Counted from the stretch's first letter, positions 1 to 11,700 are shown. The stretch: 64,000 bases of DNA from Branchiostoma lanceolatum (GCF_035083965.1 NC_089723.1:30321193-30385192), one strand, 5' to 3'. Notes: generated by a model from the letters alone, not told the origin. Translations and numbers: made by a program.

Positions 1-532
1 TAACGGTCTCCGTCAAAGAACCGTACAGCTTACGCATTGATTTTTGCCTGATTTTGAGCAAAATACCGAAATATTGATACCAAAATGGGGAAATATGTCG
101 TAAACATAAAAAATGTATCTTCTCATTTTTCTTTCAATTCAAAAATTTGCTAACCAGGGATTCTCCTAAAGAGTGACAAGGGTTTTCTTCTCATATTTCC
201 CTTGAATATTTTCTCGCAATTCGATCGCTAATTTTCGGCCGAGCGGCGCGGATTTCCCCAACGCTATGACCCGGTCTTTAGGTGTTGAAAGATATAGAAC
301 AGAGAACGTCTAAATCCAACAATGCCCCGTTCCAGAACAGCTTTTTTTCGAATATTCGAACCTCGCAACGGTTTTACAAACATGTAAACAGTGTACGCAC
401 GTGTTTTTGTTACGCTCCCAATTTTCGAGACGTTTTTGCGCCCAAACATTGGAAGTTTTTAGCTTTCTGGTGTCAAAACTGCGTGTAAAGGGACAACGGA
501 CGGTGTACAGTGCCCAGTGGGAAGATACCGCC
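1..532. other. 5' flank of the first gene; no gene seen
   Basis: No coding exon can be supported here. The short open frames run across both strands and have no splice signals or recognisable protein. The last ~150 bases before the ATG at 533 probably hold the promoter and 5' UTR of the downstream gene, but I see no clear TATA box. Confidence 0.5.
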
Positions 533-2832
533 ATGTCGGCAAAAGGTTTGACCAAACAGGGGAACTCTTTTCACGAAGAAGAGCGAGAGCAAAATGAAGA
601 AAAGACAGGTGAGCATCTTCACCACGTTGTGTCAGATCATATCTTTCCTCAACGTTTCTATCACTACTTAATCTCGATATGTCAATGTTTTGTGAAATGT
701 ATCTAATATACGGCGATGACTTTGATTCTGATAGTGGTTTTCTGTGTCAGACCAAACACAAAGACTGCAGTCGCCAACAGTCACTGTTGTTTTTACGTAC
801 ATTTTCAATCTTCAACGCACTTTTTCCATGTGTCTTGTGATTTTTGAACCAGCCACAGTGATTGGATTTGTACACTGGACGAAATATACGGGTAAATTGC
901 TGTCAGTCAAGTTATCTATATCGCCCTATGACTTAGAACTGTAAAATGTAAATTTACAGGCGCCCAACTAGTGAATTCAAATCTGTCAATCGTTCCTAAC
1001 TATATTTCACATTCTAACCACTAGTTTGTCCACCTGTTGATGTTTATACAGAGACAGTTCATCGATTCTCATCAATGTTGATAATGATAATACAGTAATA
1101 ATAACCTTTATCGTACATTCATGCCCTATCACGGGCTAAGTACAGGCATATGTAGATACAAAATACATGGTAACGTTCATATAATGACACTGACAGGATT
1201 TCTAATACTAATCTAAAACAATGGTTCTAAAATTAGTCTAATTCATAGGTTCGGCTTCTTCGTTGGAAATATAAGTTGAGATGGACTTGTTTAATATTGT
1301 ATGGTCAAAACTCATAATAAAAATGAATTTCTCAATATTAATGAATGTCATGTCGCTTTAGGAACGCTAACGTGTGACATTTTCCCGCTAGGATCTGGCC
1401 GCTCTCTGTCACAACTTGAAGAAAGCGCCGGAACTCTTGAAACTCCAGTTGACAACAAGGTAACTCCACTCACGGTTTCGAATAGCTTGGTAACCATCCA
1501 GAGAACCCAGAATACCGATGTATTGCCAGCCTGGCAGTCTTGAAGGCTTTGACTTTTTCGGACAACGGATTTATTTCTATTTTTTTTACTTTCTTAATTC
1601 GTTATAGCCGTGCGCTAGGACACTTCACCCCCCGTAAAATTTTACCGGGGTGAGCAAATTATCTGGGCGGGCAGGAAACACTCACTGTACCAAGGCTATC
1701 CCAGGAGAATCCCGGTGGGGGTGATTACTAGGCTAAGATTCGCCGAAACTCTCCAAAACTTATTTTGTGGGGTTTGTTGTCCATATCAGTACCATAGATA
1801 GGCGGTGTTAACTTAAGTATGTATTATGTATGGATGCCTGCGTAGTGCTATGGCATAGGCTATGGAAAGGTCTTATTCTCTTTTCGTGGATGGTTGTTCA
1901 GCACCAGGCAAATAGGCTACCTTAAATAGACATATTATGAATTGGATTGTGTATACGTAGTTTGTTTAAAATCTAGTCAGTCAGCGTAAGTTGCCCTTTA
2001 TTTCCTTCACAGAACGATGTATCGAAGCAGCCTACACTGAAAACGAACCACACCGTGGGAAGGAGGGGCGTGTCCCGTAGGCTGTTTTACGACGCGGACT
2101 CCGAGCTCGACGGTTCCTCGGATGACGAGCGGTGTCCCGGCCGGGGAAGACAGCGTCATGGTCATAACGCCGGTCCTGTGTCGGTACGCCCTGGTCATGA
2201 CGGCATCTGGAGCGGCCGTGATGAAGGCTTCTGGCACCAGCCGGCTTATCGGATCAACTCCGCGCTGTTCCCCGGTAGCTCTGACGCTCCTGTGCGGGAA
2301 CACCGAGGTCATGACGCCGGTCCTGTGCGGGAACGCCCTGGCTATGACGGCGGTCCTGTGCGGGTACGCCCTGGTCATGATGGCGGTCCTGTGCGGGAAC
2401 GCCCTGGCTATGACGGCGGTCCTGTGCGGGTACGCCCTGGTCATGACGGCGGTCCTGTGCGGGTACGCCCTGGCCATGATGGCATCTGGAGTGACCGTTG
2501 TGAAGGCTTCTGGCACCAGCCGGCTTATCGGATCAACTCCGCGCTGTTCCCCGGCAGCCAACAGGTGAGACATCGTTGAACAAACACTTTGATTTTTTTC
2601 TTATTTTTATGTTATCATATGTACGGTGGCCCACAAGGCCTAAGCATACGGTTTCTTGGTATTCATACATGTAACTCGCGAAATAGTTTGCGTAGGCGAT
2701 GAATTAGAAAGGGTTACAAATAACTTGAACGACAAAATGGTTTGCGTAGACGATATGTTGGCCCACATATTTTGTCCTTGTGGGCCATCGTATAAAGTGT
2801 TTTTTGGCGACACCTCAGAGGCGAGCCAAATT

Positions 2833-2870
<38 letters not shown>

Positions 2871-4061
2871 ATGCAGCTTATTTACAAGTAGTAAGGCTAC
2901 CACATATATTCCCATTTTCTATATTTTCTTATCATGTAGACCATCTCTGGAGGGGAACACTATTATTGTTGTAGTTTTTGATCAGGCAAAAACCAAAGCA
3001 CTTGCTCTAGCCCCATAGTAATGTGTAAGCCCTCACATTCTTATACATATTATTCTTATTGACATATACATATTCTTGTATATTCATGCCAGACTATCCA
3101 GTCACGTGGTCAGCCTGCCAGGACTGAACCATGTTCCGAAAGGCATGATGGGAAACATCCCAATATGCGTTGTCATGGAGATGCTGTCGGGGACAAACGG
3201 CTGGCGTCACGACTCTCAACTCTGACGTCACGGCCTACGCCTCTGGAGGTTCTACAGGTCAGATGTCATGCACTTTTTGGCCACGCCTCAGGGGTGGATC
3301 TTGTTGTATCATATACCATTGACCGTTACATTTATAGTCCCTTATAGTAGGTCTGTGAAAAATGTCATAACTTTTAGCTGTGTAATATAATATAATGTCA
3401 TATCATATCGTACGATCTTCTGGGTAGATAAATTGCTGTGTTATGTTGCTATGCCTATTTAACGAATGCCACAAGTCATGAAAGAGGCAGCGTTTTATTT
3501 TCGACAAAATACGTTTGTTGTTTAGAATAATAACTCGTAAGTGAACTTAATATCGAACATATCATGAACATCATTCTTTCTTTACAGAAAATTCGTACCT
3601 CAAAGATGGTCGTAACCGAAGCTAGCACTTATCTAACATATCATGAACATCTTTCTTTACAGAAAATCAGAACCTCAAAGATGGTTACATCGGCCAAAGC
3701 CAGTACCGTTACCGGCACCGAGACCTCCAAACGGCAACACTCTGTTTGGTCCAGCGACTCCGAGTCCGAGTCATCAGACGACGAGTCGTGTTGGTGTCTG
3801 GAGTGCTTTAAATGCCGCATCATGGGGACTGACGTTCCTCACGAGGACAAGTTCGCAGTGACACGACCGGGCGGTGATCACAAGAAGCCGCAGTCATCGT
3901 CCGAACATGGACCTTGCGGTGTCGGTAGTTCCGCCTGTCCACAGTTCTTCAATAACAACGACAGCTCACGCCATGGCGACAAGAGAATTGATAGTTCAGA
4001 ACGTAAGCGTTGTAGCTCAGACTCGGGTTCAGACAGATGCAAACGCATCAAACTGTCATGA
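533..4061 (+). CDS. Unrecognised Arg/Gly/Pro-repeat, acidic-serine protein; 4 exons
   Basis: Exons are 533-608, 1392-1459, 2013-2564 and 3588-4061 (or 3663-4061), all with GT-AG borders and matching phases (1, 0, 0). They give about 389 residues, or 364 from the second acceptor. The ATG sits in a strong Kozak context (ACCGCCATG). Exon 3 encodes an SRRLFYDADSE stretch, an SSDDE acidic patch, and two copies of an EGFWHQPAYRINSALFPGS module flanking about five 11-residue units of the type RPGHDGGPVRV. Exon 4 encodes another acidic patch (SDSESESSDDE), a Cys-rich CWCLECFKC segment, Ser-rich tracts and a basic end (RCKRIKLS) that could be a nuclear localisation signal. I do not recognise the family. 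RRLF resembles the cyclin-binding Cy motif, but that is weak evidence. The even splice phases and long open exons make it a real gene more likely than chance. Confidence 0.68.
2202..2555 (+). repeat. 33-bp coding minisatellite between two 75-bp repeats
   Basis: About five 33-bp units (2308-2482) encode GGPVRVRPGHD-like repeats. They are flanked by near-identical 75-bp blocks starting at 2202 and 2481, which are 279 bp apart (93 codons, so in frame). Because the unit is a multiple of three and lacks stops, both strands and several frames stay open. That explains the 188-codon antisense frame, which I do not regard as a gene. Confidence 0.9.
2625..2868. repeat. Inverted-repeat element plus (TA)n in intron 3 of the first gene
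   Basis: GGTGGCCCACAAGG near 2624 pairs with CCTTGTGGGCCATC near 2777, about 140 bp apart, which suggests a small MITE. The motif TTTTTGGCGACACCTCAG follows at about 2800, then a pure TA run at about 2835-2867. The (TA)n run creates IYIYIY frames that are not genes. Confidence 0.6.
2869..3540. other. Remainder of intron 3; no coding signal
   Basis: This is ordinary AT-rich intron. A second relative of the TTTTTGGCGACACCTCAG motif (TTTTTGGCCACGCCTCAG) occurs near 3278. Confidence 0.5.
3545..3690 (+). repeat. 75-bp tandem duplication carrying a splice acceptor
   Basis: The segment AACATATCATGAACATC...TTTCTTTACAG followed by AAAATYMGWACCTCAAAGATGG occurs twice. The AG dinucleotides end at 3587 and 3662, exactly 75 bp apart. 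Both acceptors are in phase 0, and the DNA between them is open, so either acceptor gives a continuous protein differing by 25 residues. Confidence 0.88.
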
Positions 4062-4381
4062 CAGAGCAGTGAGATGACGTCACACGACAGTGTTTGCCCA
4101 GCAGCAGCGATATGACGTCATACCCCAGCCGTCTGTCAAGTAGCAGTGAGATGACGTCACACCGCAGCTGTCTCTCTAGCAGCACTGAGATGACACCACA
4201 CGCTAGCTGTCTCTCCAGCAGCAGTGCGATGATGTCATACATCAGCTATCTGTCCAGTAGCAGCGATATGTCGTCACACGACAGCTATCTGTCAGCAGTG
4301 AGATGACATCACACATACATTTGTAGCTGTCTGTCAGCAACACTGACGACGGTCCCTCCACCGGAGAGAGAAATGACGTCA
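4062..4381 (+). promoter_or_regulatory. 39-bp tandem repeats carrying an array of CRE-like sites
   Basis: Directly after the stop codon, a 39-bp unit (AGCAGYGAKATGACGTCA plus a CAGCTGTCTGTC-like half) repeats about six times. Perfect CRE palindromes TGACGTCA lie at 4075, 4113, 4152 and 4374. One- or two-base variants lie near 4190, 4230, 4269 and 4304. The array is in the presumed 3' UTR. The same DNA is open in another frame as SSSSDMTSYPSRL-type 13-residue repeats, so it could once have been coding. Confidence 0.75.
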
Positions 4382-5135
4382 CGTGGAACCTAGGACATGG
4401 ACGTCGTGGACGTTTGCAATGACCCAGACGCGCACAGACGATAGAACAACGTGTTTTAAAGAACAAATGTGTTGCATAAGAAAGGCGTAGTGTAAAACTT
4501 GTTACACTAATGCCATGTCTCTAACGATCATATAGATTAATCAAGTTATGTTTTAAAACGACGAACAGTACAAGTGGTTGACATAAAACTCCCAGGTCAC
4601 CAAACTGTACAAAGCTTATATATTAACGAGTAACAGATTGTATATGGGGTCCACTTATCTTCAAAAAGGAATATAGTGTATATGAACCATTTTGTGCTGG
4701 ACACAATTCATTTCTATTCCAAAAAAAAAGATATTGGACATTCCCTGCGGAATATGAGTACTTAAATCACTTAATGGAGTGAGCACCGTATATATTTATC
4801 ATGAAAAGCGATATAGACTGCTCTTTTGTGTGTCTGATACGATGCTGTACATGAAATTAAATTAGATTATTGCAGTCATCACAACTGTTTGTGTTTTGTG
4901 ACCAGTGGTACATTTGTAATGGTAATTATTACGTAATCAATACTATTAATACCTTTCTAAGAAAAAGGCTCGTAAACAAGAGCATGCATGGTTTCACCTT
5001 TATCTAGCTGTCAACTGCCGCAAGTATGAAATTTTCGCCATTACCACTACATAATGTATAACATTTTCTTAATAATTATGCAGATTAGGTCTCATAAATA
5101 CATGATGAGCTAATCTTCCACTGGTCGTGACAGGA
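4382..5135. other. Intergenic, probably 3' UTR then AT-rich DNA; no gene seen
   Basis: There are no splice-flanked open frames. Weak AATAAA-like words occur near 4855, which could serve as a polyadenylation signal for the upstream gene. Confidence 0.4.
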
Positions 5136-5139
5136 AGAC

Positions 5140-5358
5140 AGACGCTATATACAGTATTTACAGGTTCACTGTACCAGGGAAATTCCCCTAGCTCTTTTCG
5201 ACAAACACAATGAACAGTGGACTACGCCTTAACATCCCGTCCTAAGGACTGCGACCCTTTCCGGTAGCATGCATGTCGGGTGAGGGACACAGCCGGGATC
5301 GAACCCAGGGCTTCTAGTTCCAGGGGCAAGATCGCTAACCACTGGACTACACACGCTA
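5140..5358 (-). mobile_element. tRNA-derived SINE
   Basis: Read on the minus strand, it begins with a tRNA-like head. An A box lies near 5350-5335 (GTAGTCCAGTGGTTAGCGA) and a B box near 5306-5294 (TGGGTTCGATCCC). The non-tRNA body contains AGTCCTTAGGACGGGATG. The head does not fold as a clean functional tRNA, so it is a retroposed SINE rather than a tRNA gene. Confidence 0.75.
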
Positions 5359-5384
5359 CGTTGGTATGCAGATAGCTTGTTTAT

Positions 5385-6020
5385 CTCCATGAAAAATGGA
5401 GATATAGTTTTGGGTGTGTCTGTTTGTTTGTCTGTCTGTTTGTTTGTTTGTGTTTCCGCACTACTCTAGTCAGCATAACTCAAGAACCTCTTCGTGAAAA
5501 TCTTCTAAGGAGAATAACAGAACAAAGGAATGATGGATTTCCATGGTATTTAGTATACAGGTAGCTTAGACAGAGATGTACACAATGAAGTGCAAATTAT
5601 GCTAATTAGCATAACTAATGAGGAAAATCTATATTTGCAGTGTTTTCCATTATCAGACTCAAAAACATGTAACGTATGTAGTTTATGGAAAGTGGATCAT
5701 CAACAGGTACCAATTATGCAAATAGATTCCTCATTTGAATAATTAATGCTAAAACACTGTGATTTATCTAATTGGAAAATTATAGGACTGTCAATATTGC
5801 AACATGTGTAAGTTAGATAAAGGTGATCATGACCAAGCATATATTATGCAAATGTGTAAGTCATTTGCATGAAAATAATTGTTCATGGAGATATGAGGTC
5901 GTGGAAATCTTGTTTCGGAACTGCAGTGGTGCCCTTGCATGTAGATAGAGCTGAATTAGTGTAAAGATTGACGTAATCAGATGTTCATAATGCAAATTGT
6001 AACTTCATTTGCATACGTGA
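5385..6020 (+). mobile_element. Dispersed repeat (family R1), plus-strand copy
   Basis: It begins near GGAGATATAGTTTTGGGTGTG, with a TGTT-rich stretch, then CATAACTCAAGAACC and repeated modules with TTATGCAAAT and ATTTGCATAA words. The same module order occurs inverted at about 27360-28160, and in part at 18330-18990, 59440-60130 and 61130-61720. No coding capacity is visible. Confidence 0.75.
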
Positions 6021-6665
6021 GTAATAGATTACATAATTCCATCGCCCATGTAGAAAAAGGGAATTTTAATGGATGGAAACTTTGAAAATAACAGTCTCAT
6101 GTGCAGAATTAAAATATGAGAGCTTGACTCAAGAAACAGGTGTTCTGTTTCTTCAGATATTATTTTTCTGAACAAAAGAATATATATATATTGTATCGGC
6201 AGCTTAACACTGATCATGAGTTTAGAATAGGTGACAGTTGCATTATACATATTAACAATATTCTGATAACCCCCTGCATATCCTCCACACACATGCATTA
6301 ACATCTATTCTCATCAAATCGGGGGCATCTTACGAAATCTTTCATTGATTTCATCAGTTACCTTTGTGGTATAGTTTTGGAAAAGGCTCTATCAATTCAT
6401 AGCAATTTGATATTCCTTTTGCTTTGAACTTAAAAAGATTTTAGAATAGTGCCCTCAGAAAAGTTGTGGTGATTCGAAATGAATTGTTATCTATTTTGTA
6501 TATATTACAATGATAGTTTGCCTCATAAAAACATACGATAGACCCAGTTATTTGACGTGGCCAATTCTGTATAAAAAAAAAGAACTTATTTTTGACACTT
6601 AGGACAGTACATATCAAGAAACGGTCTAAGTATTTAAGAGATTACACCAATTCATTCCATATCAA
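6021..6665. other. AT-rich intergenic DNA; nothing recognisable
   Basis: Only short frames without codon or splice support are present. A short TA run occurs near 6180. Confidence 0.5.
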
Positions 6666-6669
6666 ATGA

Positions 6670-7101
6670 TAGGATATTTGGAGTTTCTTTTAACACGAAC
6701 AGGTAATCTCACCTGCTGAAGTTTCCTCTCTGTCTATTACTTTGGCCCCCTCCCAGTCAATGACGCAGTTGTTTCTAGCAATATGGTCCGTGACTGCAGA
6801 TTTCTTCTCTTCTCACGGTTGTGCCTGTCTTTTCTGGGATATGGTGTACTTGACAGCATCAATGTTGACAGCTTCCTTTTGGTGTTCCTTGAGCCTAGTT
6901 CCAAGGGTCCTGCCTGTTTCCCCAATGTATCCTTCCTTGCAGCTTGCGCATGGGATCTTGTATGCACAGTCTGTTTTGGCTAGGTCATCCACCTTGTCCT
7001 TGGGATGCACCAACAGGACTAGCGCCTAGGCTCTTCAGAGCACCGAAACGTCAGCAGGTGAGATTACCTGGTTGTGTTAAAAGAAACTCCAAATATCCTA
7101 T
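6670..7101 (-). mobile_element. Penelope-like element fragment with GIY-YIG domain, between inverted repeats
   Basis: The minus strand from about 7013 to 6725 encodes the C-terminal GIY-YIG endonuclease region typical of Penelope-like elements. CAYKIPCASCKEGYIGETGR is followed by TLGTRLKEH, with the YIG and catalytic-type Arg present. A frame change near 6813 is followed by the family-typical VIDWEGAKVIDRE in another frame, so the copy is broken. Arms of about 50 bp at 6670-6720 and 7051-7101 are inverted copies of each other with about three mismatches. The reverse transcriptase part is missing. Confidence 0.85.
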
Positions 7102-7194
7102 GTTCTGCCAACCTGATGAAATTATTTTCGGGATCAAAAATATAGTTTCCTGTGGAATAGTTTAAGTATGCTTTGTTGAATAATTCAATATAGG

Positions 7195-7324
7195 GTTAAT
7201 GACCCGCCCTGAGGTCTATACGGTGTGATAAGGCATGTTCGCGACCTCGGCACTTTATGAGGTGGTTATAGGAACGACCATGCCTTATCACACCGTATAG
7301 ACCGAAGGAAAGCGGGTCATTAAC
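7195..7324. repeat. 130-bp hairpin (fold-back) element
   Basis: GTTAATGACCCGC at 7195-7207 pairs with GCGGGTCATTAAC at 7312-7324. A perfect 25-bp pair, 7213-7237 against 7279-7303, lies inside. The loop is about 41 bp. Related words (ATTAATGACCTGC) occur near 8434. Confidence 0.9.
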
Positions 7325-8746
7325 ATTGTTATCATATAGCCATTGTCCATATAGTACTTAGTAGTACTTTGTGTAGTACATGTATTTGATTTCCTGTCAT
7401 ACCTGGGCAAAACGTTGGCTCTCTCAACTTCTGGTGTATTTTGCATTAAAACGTGTTTTTTTTTTGTCTAGAGGATTTGACATAAATAAAAAACAACACA
7501 TTGTCTATATAGTTAGTAGACATATGCAGCATTTGATTACACTGTTCGTGGGGGTCGGTGACACATGAGTGAGACTGAGTCCTGTATGAGTATAGCATAT
7601 AAGCATTTTAATATCCAGTCTAAAAACCAATATCCAAATGTGTACAGCAATGGAACAAACCATGAGAACTTTCATGTCAAGTTGAACTTTCATGCCTTTC
7701 TGTTTTCATGCTTAAGAAAGTTACAGGTGTACTGAATGAATCTGTCCAATAAAATACACACAGCATACATGTCATAGGACCGGAGGTCCAAAATATGACA
7801 CTGTCTTCAAATGTTAACTTCGAACACTGTTGCCAGTGTTGAAACCTCACTTTTCTACCCTCCGTGAATATCTTGACGCCCCATTTTGTAGCGACGGAGG
7901 TCGTCTTCTCAACCCCGTTTCTTCCTCGATCAGTGACCCACCTCTGTCAAATTTGCAAAACGCCGGGAGGTCAAGTCGTCAGACGCTGCCACTTCTCCAG
8001 TTTCCATAACTGTTCCTCAACTCACAACAGTGTCCTCTTTTTCCCAGTCAACTAACAACGAATCCACCTCAGTTTGAGACAGCTCAGCTAGGAAGAACTG
8101 TGGTCAGTCTTCCATTTTGACGGGAACAAAACCCAGCAAGAACAAAAATGGCGCCTTTTCGAATTCGTCCCCAAACGTCGTCTGACTGACTGTACCATTC
8201 ACAGAATCGGGGGGGGGGGGTAATAATTACAGGTTTGCGATAGAAAAATCTGTTCTTGTGTACAGAATTTTTATGCATTGATTTCGATAGATATTCACCA
8301 AACGCTGTGCTTATAGATGACTGTCTGTATCAACAAATGTCTTAACTTGAAATATAAAAACAAAACCCCCTGTCATTTAATGGTAACGTTCGAACACCGG
8401 GTCCATAAAAAGTTTAAACACCCGCAGGTCTATATGAAGATTAATGACCTGCTTTTCGGGTCTGTCTGAAGAATGCAGGCCCGCAAATGGAGCCTTCTGA
8501 TTGGTCAACGACATCTACCTATATGATAATTCTCCATAACGTTACTTTTTACCTCACACAACTGGTTTGCAGCAAATTTGTTATCTAAACATTCGCGCCG
8601 AATTTGTTATCTAAACAATCGGGCAGAGTAGTTTCGGCAGCTCAGCCTAAGCCTTAGGGCCAAATTCGGTGGGCGTTCGTTGAAACCAGTTTCTCCACAT
8701 TTTTATAGATCAAGGACATGCCCTGGACCGGGCTTCAGTTACAAAA
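7325..8746. other. Upstream region of the PLP-enzyme gene
   Basis: No coding exon is supported. A run of twelve G residues lies at 8209-8220. The last ~200 bases before the ATG at 8747 presumably contain the promoter; no TATA box is evident. Confidence 0.4.
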
Positions 8747-11700
8747 ATGGACGCCAACAACATCGTAACTTTAGAAACTGTGCAAAAAGCTGCCAGTACA
8801 TTGTCTGGTAACGTGGTTATCACACCGGTACAGACTTGTAACACTCTGGATTTGCTGTCAGGACGAAGGCTCTACTTTAAGTGCGAGAATTTCCAAAAAT
8901 CAGGTTCCTTCAAGGTAAGGTGAGGTAATTTTGATTGTCCGGTAACGTAACATGACCAGTTATCGTCCAATTTATCAAAAACGTATCTATCTTTAAACCG
9001 CGCGGACAGAGCCAAATGTTTAACCCATGGAAAGAGATATAAGCTCTTCTTAAAAGAAAATGCATAGTCTGTAAGTTTTTCTTAGCCTGTTTAAAGCCGT
9101 GCGAGCATGTATTCATACTGAGGTCTATGGTGAAGAATTGTGCTAGGGTTACCCATTATCGTCCACTTCAGTCTTTCTCCTTCTAGCGCTATGTTTGAAG
9201 AATATAGACCAGAAAAAATGCACATTAACTGTCCAAAGTAGTCTATAGACAAATGATAGCAAAGTCACTATGTTTGTCCTGCCACTTGCTTGACGCTATG
9301 GAAGAAAACGATGTTCTGCTGTGAATTTCACCGACATGCGCGGCACGTGGCGTTCACGTGATAAACGCATGGCCATGATGTTTTGCCGTGCAAAAATGTA
9401 CCATCAAACCTTCCTAAAACTAGTAAGAGTTTTCAACCTCGAATCGCCATGGATAGTTTGCATATCAGGCTTAACGTCGGCTACTTTTAACAGATACTAG
9501 CTATCGCGTAAGTTAGAAAAACATGATCAAGTACGCGGTGTCGAATTGCATATGTTTCAGTTTATCCTGTTATGTCGCTAGACGTAAACCTATTTCATTG
9601 TTTTGTATAAAGAAAACTTATGACTAAGGATCATACTTATGACGCATATTCTATCACATAAGCAAACGTTTTTGTTTTGATAACTACTACCAGGATGCAA
9701 TCTGATTATCAATACGAATTTAAACTGTTTGTGTTCAAGTGGCGCAATTCAGTTTGTTCAAATGAGAAGCCGTTGTATTTCAATGTAAACCTCTTCCCGA
9801 AGATATGTGACGGTTATAGATAGACAAATGATAAGAATAACATGGGTGAAGCGATGGAGTTGAAACTAGGTATGTATTTGAATGTGTCATTTTTTTAAAG
9901 ATTCCAACAGTACAACGTGAATGATCAACGCTGAGCGTCCCTTTGTGGTGCCGACATCAAACCTTACCGCCGACATCTTAGCACTCGGTGTGATTTTCTA
10001 TAGTAACCCCATTTCTGAGACAATTTTGAACATTTTGGCGATTTGATGCCTTTGGACATTCCCTTGTCAGCTCATATTTACTGTTTTTGTTATCTTAATC
10101 ATATTTTTCCAGATCAGTATGCGATGTGACATGACATTTTTTCATGCAAATGTCATACTTTAATACATGTATGCCATATTGGCTCATGCAAATTATGCTA
10201 TTTCACTCATCATCGAGTAAATGGGAGATGATTGGGGTTTCTTGGCCGTCATGCAATTTGCTGATGCCTACTTTATGTTGGCAATTTCTTCCATTCGCTA
10301 TAAAACTGTTTTCACCCCTTCCAAACCGAGATCGAGTACGGAGAGTTACATTATAATCATAGGACTCCAGGTAGAATAGTGTTTCTCTATGTAACACTAA
10401 TGGAAATCTGAATACTGTAAGTTTATTTATGTTCGCGTCGATTTTATGTTCGCGTTTTTCGCGTCGACCTTCTGAGCGAGAACTCATCTCGACGCGAATT
10501 TGATTTGCCGCACTGCCCCCCTCACCCATACCTTCTGTCTTGTCCCGTCTATGCTTTATGTACTGTACTACTGACTTCAGATATCGCCCAGGGCTCTCCT
10601 TGGGCAAAATATGGTGCAAGGGCGGTTCGCCAATCCCAAATATCTCAGCGCCACTCCTCTCGCTCTTTAGAAAAACAAACAAAGAAACCAACAGTTACTG
10701 TCATTTCCCCGATAGTTCCGTGGTGCCTTTAATGCTGTGTCCAGACTGGTCAGTTTGAATGGAGCAACTCCACACCAGCTCCAAGTGGTGGCGAGCAGCA
10801 CCGGTAACTACGGGTGCGGACTGGCCATGGCAGCTCAACTCCACGGTGTTACCGCTCATGTGGTTATGCCAACCAACTCCCCGGTGTGCAAGAAACGGAC
10901 GTTGCTATCGTACGGTGCCTCCCTAACGCAGTGTGAACCTGCAGCACAGGTAAAAAAAATCGTAATTGTCTTTATTGTGATTTGGAAATATAGAATATAG
11001 AAATATATTTTTTTCTAAACTGTATTGTTTTCACCGGAGTCCATGGGCGCCACCATGTTGGATTTTGATGTCATGTAAGTGCCATCTTGTTTCCGGTTCC
11101 AGTCTTTGGCGTCACATGTGCCCTATTGTACATAAGATATGATTAAGACTATGTTTAAAACAATTGGTTAACAATGATCTAGCTTGCTTTTATATTTGAC
11201 AAATAGTAAGGGTCTTTCTCCTTTAATAAACAATGGCTTTTTAATGATATATGATTCAATGGAATTGACTAACAACGGCGATATCGATATGATCAATTGA
11301 AATGAAATTTCTATGTTAGATTTTCAACAAATGGAAAATTGTATTGCATCAAAGATGAAAATAGCTGGTTGCATCACTGCAGTGAATGAATGAATGAATG
11401 AATGAATGAATGAATGAATGAATGAATGAATGAATGAATGAATGAATGAATGAATAAATAAATAAATAAATAAATGAATAAATGAATAGATAAACGAAGA
11501 AATGAATGAGTCAGTCAGTCGATTGGTGAGAGTACTAATTATTCTGCCTTTTCAGGAAAAAAATTAGCAAAACTGACTTTCGAGCATGTTCTTTTTTCAG
11601 GACATTGCTCAAACCATGAAACAGGTACAGGATGCGACAGGGGCAGTCTTCCTCTCTGGTAGCGAACATCCTGACGTCATAGCTGGCCATGGGACTATGG

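Noticed and set aside
2007..2573. 188-codon antisense frame over the repeat exon
   Set aside because: It is a by-product of a stop-free 33-bp repeat with period divisible by three; no start context or splice partner supports it.
2780..2974. IYIYIY-repeat ORFs
   Set aside because: They are translation of a TA microsatellite in an intron.
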